A DNA stretch of 64,000 bases from Thalassotalea_F euphylliae (lineage in GTDB: Bacteria > Pseudomonadota > Gammaproteobacteria > Enterobacterales > Alteromonadaceae). Of this stretch, positions 61,149 through 64,000 are shown piece after piece. The notes beneath the pieces are model-generated. The model ran no database searches. It was not told where the DNA came from and saw only the letters and a list, made by a program, of their open reading frames with translations. Location: the NCBI RefSeq assembly GCF_042682785.1, contig NZ_JBHUIB010000012.1, forward strand, positions 310,001-374,000, given 5' to 3'. The position numbers were made by a program, and so were the translations under genes. Every line of letters starts with the position of its first letter. The first letter of the stretch is position 1.

Positions 61149-64000
61149 TTGAATATAGCGGCAGTGTCAAATCGCTGGTTAAACAGACTGTACAAAAGTA
61201 TTGCAATACTTTTGGTACTTTTTGCTGTGTTGATCAGTGCATTTCGCTTGTTCTTGCCTTATGCAACTCACTACAAAGATGACTTCCAAGACTACATAAA
61301 CACGACCTATCAAACCAATGTTCAAATAGGTGCGCTGTCGATGCAATGGCATCGCGCAGGGCCTATTTTAATTGCAAAGAACGTAAGCCTTGTTGATACC
61401 GATGAAGTTGCCGTATTCATTCGCGACTTTGGTATAGAAGTCAATTTTTGGGAGTCGTTGCGAAACCAAGCACTTATTACGCGAGATGTGACGCTTGGCG
61501 GCGCTAAAGTGTATATCGACGTTGAAGAAATCGAGCAGGGGGACGCGACTGCCCAAGAAACGAGCCTTATCGAGCAAGTCTCTGATCTGTTTCTTGTTCA
61601 AATAAAACGCTTCTCGCTGTCTGATAGTCAGCTAATCGTGGGAACGATAAAAGGCGATAAGCAATTAGACATCCCTGAGTTAAATTGGGTTAACAGTGGT
61701 CAGCGCCATAAAGCCAGTGGTGAGGTCGTGGCTTCCGGTATCAGTAACAATTCCTTAAAGCTGTTACTAGATTTGCATGGTACCTCGTTTAGTAATATTT
61801 CTGGGCAAGCTTATGTCAGCGCAAAAGCGCTCAATGTAACGTCTTGGCTTGATCGATTTTTAGCACCAGAAAACGAACAAACGTTCTCCGTAATTAATTT
61901 TGATGCTTGGTTAAACATCAGTGAAGGCAAACCGTTGAATTTACAATTGGTGTCTAAGGACAGCTTAATTCAGTGGAATGTGGACAGCATTGACCACGAG
62001 CTTTTCATCGCTGATGCAAATATCAATATTGCCATGGCAGATGACGCGATAAACATCAAAACTTCTCCTATTAAAATGTCAGTTAATGAGCAGAGTTGGC
62101 AACCATTTTTCATTAACACCATGATTGACAATGGCGATATTGATGGCGTCGTTTCCGAAATAGATATTGCTGGCGTTAGCGAAGTCATTCCATTATTTGT
62201 TGACGATCCAGCTCTTAATGACACCTTAACAGCGTTAGCGCCAAAAGGGGCAATTCAAGATATTCATTTTAGACAGGTAGCAGGGATTTGGTCGGCGACA
62301 GCTGAACTGAACAACTATCAAAATCAATATTTTCAAGGCGCACCAGGCATTGATAATGTTTTCGGAAGTATTGCCTTTAACGAGAACAAACTACACGCAG
62401 AAATAGAGTCACAGCGCAGCGCACTTAACTTTGATAAAGACTTTAAACAACCCATAGCCTATAATAAATTAAACACCGAAGTGCTGGTGACTATAGGTGA
62501 GGAAGGTGTTGACATTGATGTGCTCAATGCACAGGTAGAAGCAGATAATGTCGCGTTAACAGCTCAAGTAAACGTATCGATCCCCACCGAAGGTGAGGCT
62601 GGCATGGCACTGTTTGCTGATATTGAGCGCGCTAATGCAGATTTTGCACACCTTTATTACCCACATTTACTCATGGGGGACGACTTAGTCGATTATCTAA
62701 ATGCGAGTCTGAAGTCGGGTAAGGTAAGTAGTGGTAAAGTGCTATTTAACGGTAAGTTTACCGATTTTCCTTTCAATCAACATGAAGGCATCTTCGTCGT
62801 AGATGCCGAACTGAAAGACGCAGAGTTTCAGTTTGATAGTAGTTGGCCAGCTATTAACAACATGGCGGCGAACCTAAACTTTACTAACAACGGTATGCTA
62901 ATTACGGCTCGTTCTGGCGAACTACAAGGCCTAAATGTACGGGGCGTGACTGCTGAGATTGCCGATTTATCAGACGAGCAGTTGCTTTTAGTTAAGGCTG
63001 ACATAGACAATCAATTGCCAAAGCATGTCACGGCACTAATGAACACTAGTCCGTTGAAAGACAGTGTCGGCGAAACCTTGACCCAGCTAGTCATCAACAA
63101 ACCTATTTCTGGTTACTTCCAGTTAGATTTGCCACTCAACGATAGCAACAACACAATAGCTTCCGGTTATGTCGACTTTAATGACAACGAACTCAATTTA
63201 GAAACGCCCGAAATGGTGTTCGCCAATGTTAATGGTAGATTGTCATATAGTAACGAAGACATTAACACTAGAGACCTAACCGTTATGTGGCGGGGAATGC
63301 CGCTCGGTATAGACGTTACAGGCGCCTACCAAAGTGATTATTACCAAGTAGATATCGGTTTAGATGCTGATTGGCAGCAAACTGATTGGCAGCAACAAGT
63401 ACCTGCAACCTTACAAAAATACCTTAATGGTGTTGCTTCATGGCAAGGTGAGTTGGCCTTATTCATTCATGATGATGGTGGCTTTTCATATAACGCTTCA
63501 CTGAACAGCAGCCTGGAAGGTGCTGAGTTTCTTATTCCTGAGCCGTATCGTAAAGCAGCTACGGATAAAGTGGCGTTAAACGCTACTGTCACGGGCACAC
63601 GTAATAAATCTAATCTTGAAGTCGCGCTGGATGACCATTTAAGCTTTTATGGTGTGCTGAGTCACGAAGATACACAGTTTAAGATTGCCCATTTGGTCTT
63701 AGGTAAAGAAAGTATGTTGTTGCCGATGGATGGCTTCCATATAACAACAGCTTTGCACCACGCCGAATTTTCTCAGTGGAACCCTTTTATTTTTGACATA
63801 TTGGATAGTTTACCTGAAGGGAGCGAAGGTGATGTGCCGCTTATTTCAGCCCCTGAACGTATTCGAGGCAACGTAGATGAATTGGGTATTTTTGGTCAGA
63901 AGCTGACAAACATATCGTTCAACCTCTTAGACAAAGAAAATTGGTGGTTATTGAGGTTAAACGCAAAAGAAGCGCGCACAGATATTAAGTTTTACCCGGA
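61149..64000 (+). CDS. yhdP: AsmA-like protein YhdP, 3' end cut by the window
   Basis: The frame is open from 61149 to the window edge (about 950 residues seen of the usual 1,250-1,300). The likely start is the TTG at 61149 with AAGG about ten bases upstream; a GTG at 61164 is also possible. An N-terminal membrane helix (about 18-38, IAILLVLFAVLISAFRLFLP) precedes a very long periplasmic beta-rich region of repeated groove units typical of AsmA-like/TamB proteins. YhdP carries phospholipids to the outer membrane. FDSSWPAINNMAANLNFTNN and GELQGLNVRGVTAEIADL match the family. Position after rng is standard. Confidence 0.9.
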   Translation, partial: MNIAAVSNRWLNRLYKSIAILLVLFAVLISAFRLFLPYATHYKDDFQDYINTTYQTNVQIGALSMQWHRAGPILIAKNVSLVDTDEVAVFIRDFGIEVNFWESLRNQALITRDVTLGGAKVYIDVEEIEQGDATAQETSLIEQVSDLFLVQIKRFSLSDSQLIVGTIKGDKQLDIPELNWVNSGQRHKASGEVVASGISNNSLKLLLDLHGTSFSNISGQAYVSAKALNVTSWLDRFLAPENEQTFSVINFDAWLNISEGKPLNLQLVSKDSLIQWNVDSIDHELFIADANINIAMADDAINIKTSPIKMSVNEQSWQPFFINTMIDNGDIDGVVSEIDIAGVSEVIPLFVDDPALNDTLTALAPKGAIQDIHFRQVAGIWSATAELNNYQNQYFQGAPGIDNVFGSIAFNENKLHAEIESQRSALNFDKDFKQPIAYNKLNTEVLVTIGEEGVDIDVLNAQVEADNVALTAQVNVSIPTEGEAGMALFADIERANADFAHLYYPHLLMGDDLVDYLNASLKSGKVSSGKVLFNGKFTDFPFNQHEGIFVVDAELKDAEFQFDSSWPAINNMAANLNFTNNGMLITARSGELQGLNVRGVTAEIADLSDEQLLLVKADIDNQLPKHVTALMNTSPLKDSVGETLTQLVINKPISGYFQLDLPLNDSNNTIASGYVDFNDNELNLETPEMVFANVNGRLSYSNEDINTRDLTVMWRGMPLGIDVTGAYQSDYYQVDIGLDADWQQTDWQQQVPATLQKYLNGVASWQGELALFIHDDGGFSYNASLNSSLEGAEFLIPEPYRKAATDKVALNATVTGTRNKSNLEVALDDHLSFYGVLSHEDTQFKIAHLVLGKESMLLPMDGFHITTALHHAEFSQWNPFIFDILDSLPEGSEGDVPLISAPERIRGNVDELGIFGQKLTNISFNLLDKENWWLLRLNAKEARTDIKFYP

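Noticed and set aside
1..64000. CRISPR arrays, tRNA or rRNA genes, prophage or genomic island
   Set aside because: No regularly spaced repeats, cloverleaf genes, integrase or transposase were seen; the gene order is core chromosomal throughout.

Overview
The window looks like ordinary core chromosome of a marine gammaproteobacterium of the Alteromonadales type (Colwellia/Thalassotalea/Pseudoalteromonas/Shewanella-like; genus not resolvable by eye). Three things point there: a complete MSHA type IV pilus locus placed between csrD/mshH and mreBCD-maf-rng-yhdP; a motX gene, which belongs to sodium-driven polar flagella; and the rpsF-priB-rpsR-rplI and rnr-rlmB blocks. I see no tRNA, rRNA, insertion sequence, prophage or CRISPR array. 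Coding density is high, and only one gap exceeds 300 bases (31533-31894).

Layout. 1-2441: 3' part of an RND efflux pump. 2570-4472: a three-gene unit with a degenerate ECF-sigma-like protein, a single-pass anti-sigma-like protein and a secreted PDZ protein. This is the least familiar system here. 4528-5827: a 2-oxoglutarate/Fe(II) oxygenase and a small Cys-rich lipoprotein. 5876-8434: GAF-GAF-GGDEF-EAL. 8527-11904: a CNNM/CBS membrane protein directly abutting mrcB (PBP1B). 11924-14224 (minus): pyrB-hemL. 14355-17376: an orphan periplasmic binding-like protein, then (minus) a ClC-family protein and hemJ. 17426-18608: a coiled-coil membrane protein and erpA. 18850-23100: a second RND pump with its adaptor. 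23172-25529 (minus): an HD-GYP protein and a GGDEF protein. 25738-29611: motX, rnr, rlmB. 29694-31532 (minus): a chemoreceptor. 31895-33850: a DUF945 protein and a secreted coiled-coil protein. 34085-35504: rpsF-priB-rpsR-rplI. 35649-37475: csrD/mshH. 37429-38385 (minus): a PLP enzyme. 38582-56385: the MSHA pilus. 56578-end: mreBCD, maf, rng and a truncated yhdP.

How the genes fit together. The MSHA locus has an assembly half (mshI, a PilN-like gene, mshJKLMNEGF) and a pilin half (mshBACDOPQ). Most junctions overlap or are nearly contiguous. The assembly ATPase MshE carries two copies of the known c-di-GMP-binding MshEN motif. Two proteins with intact GGDEF motifs, one intact EAL domain and one HD-GYP protein are encoded within 40 kb, so pilus extension and the surface/motile switch are probably c-di-GMP controlled. 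CsrD here has degenerate GGDEF and EAL motifs, as in its family. Cell-wall growth is represented by PBP1B and MreBCD, haem synthesis by hemL and hemJ, and translation/RNA turnover by rnr, rlmB, rng and the S6/S18/L9 operon.

Regulatory signals seen directly include a sigma-28-type promoter before motX, a sigma-70-type promoter and likely S6:S18 leader before rpsF, a repeated CAATGCA element before mshI, and a terminator immediately after the major pilin gene mshA. Several hairpins sit between convergent genes. Gene names rest on remembered family sequences and gene order; no database search was run.
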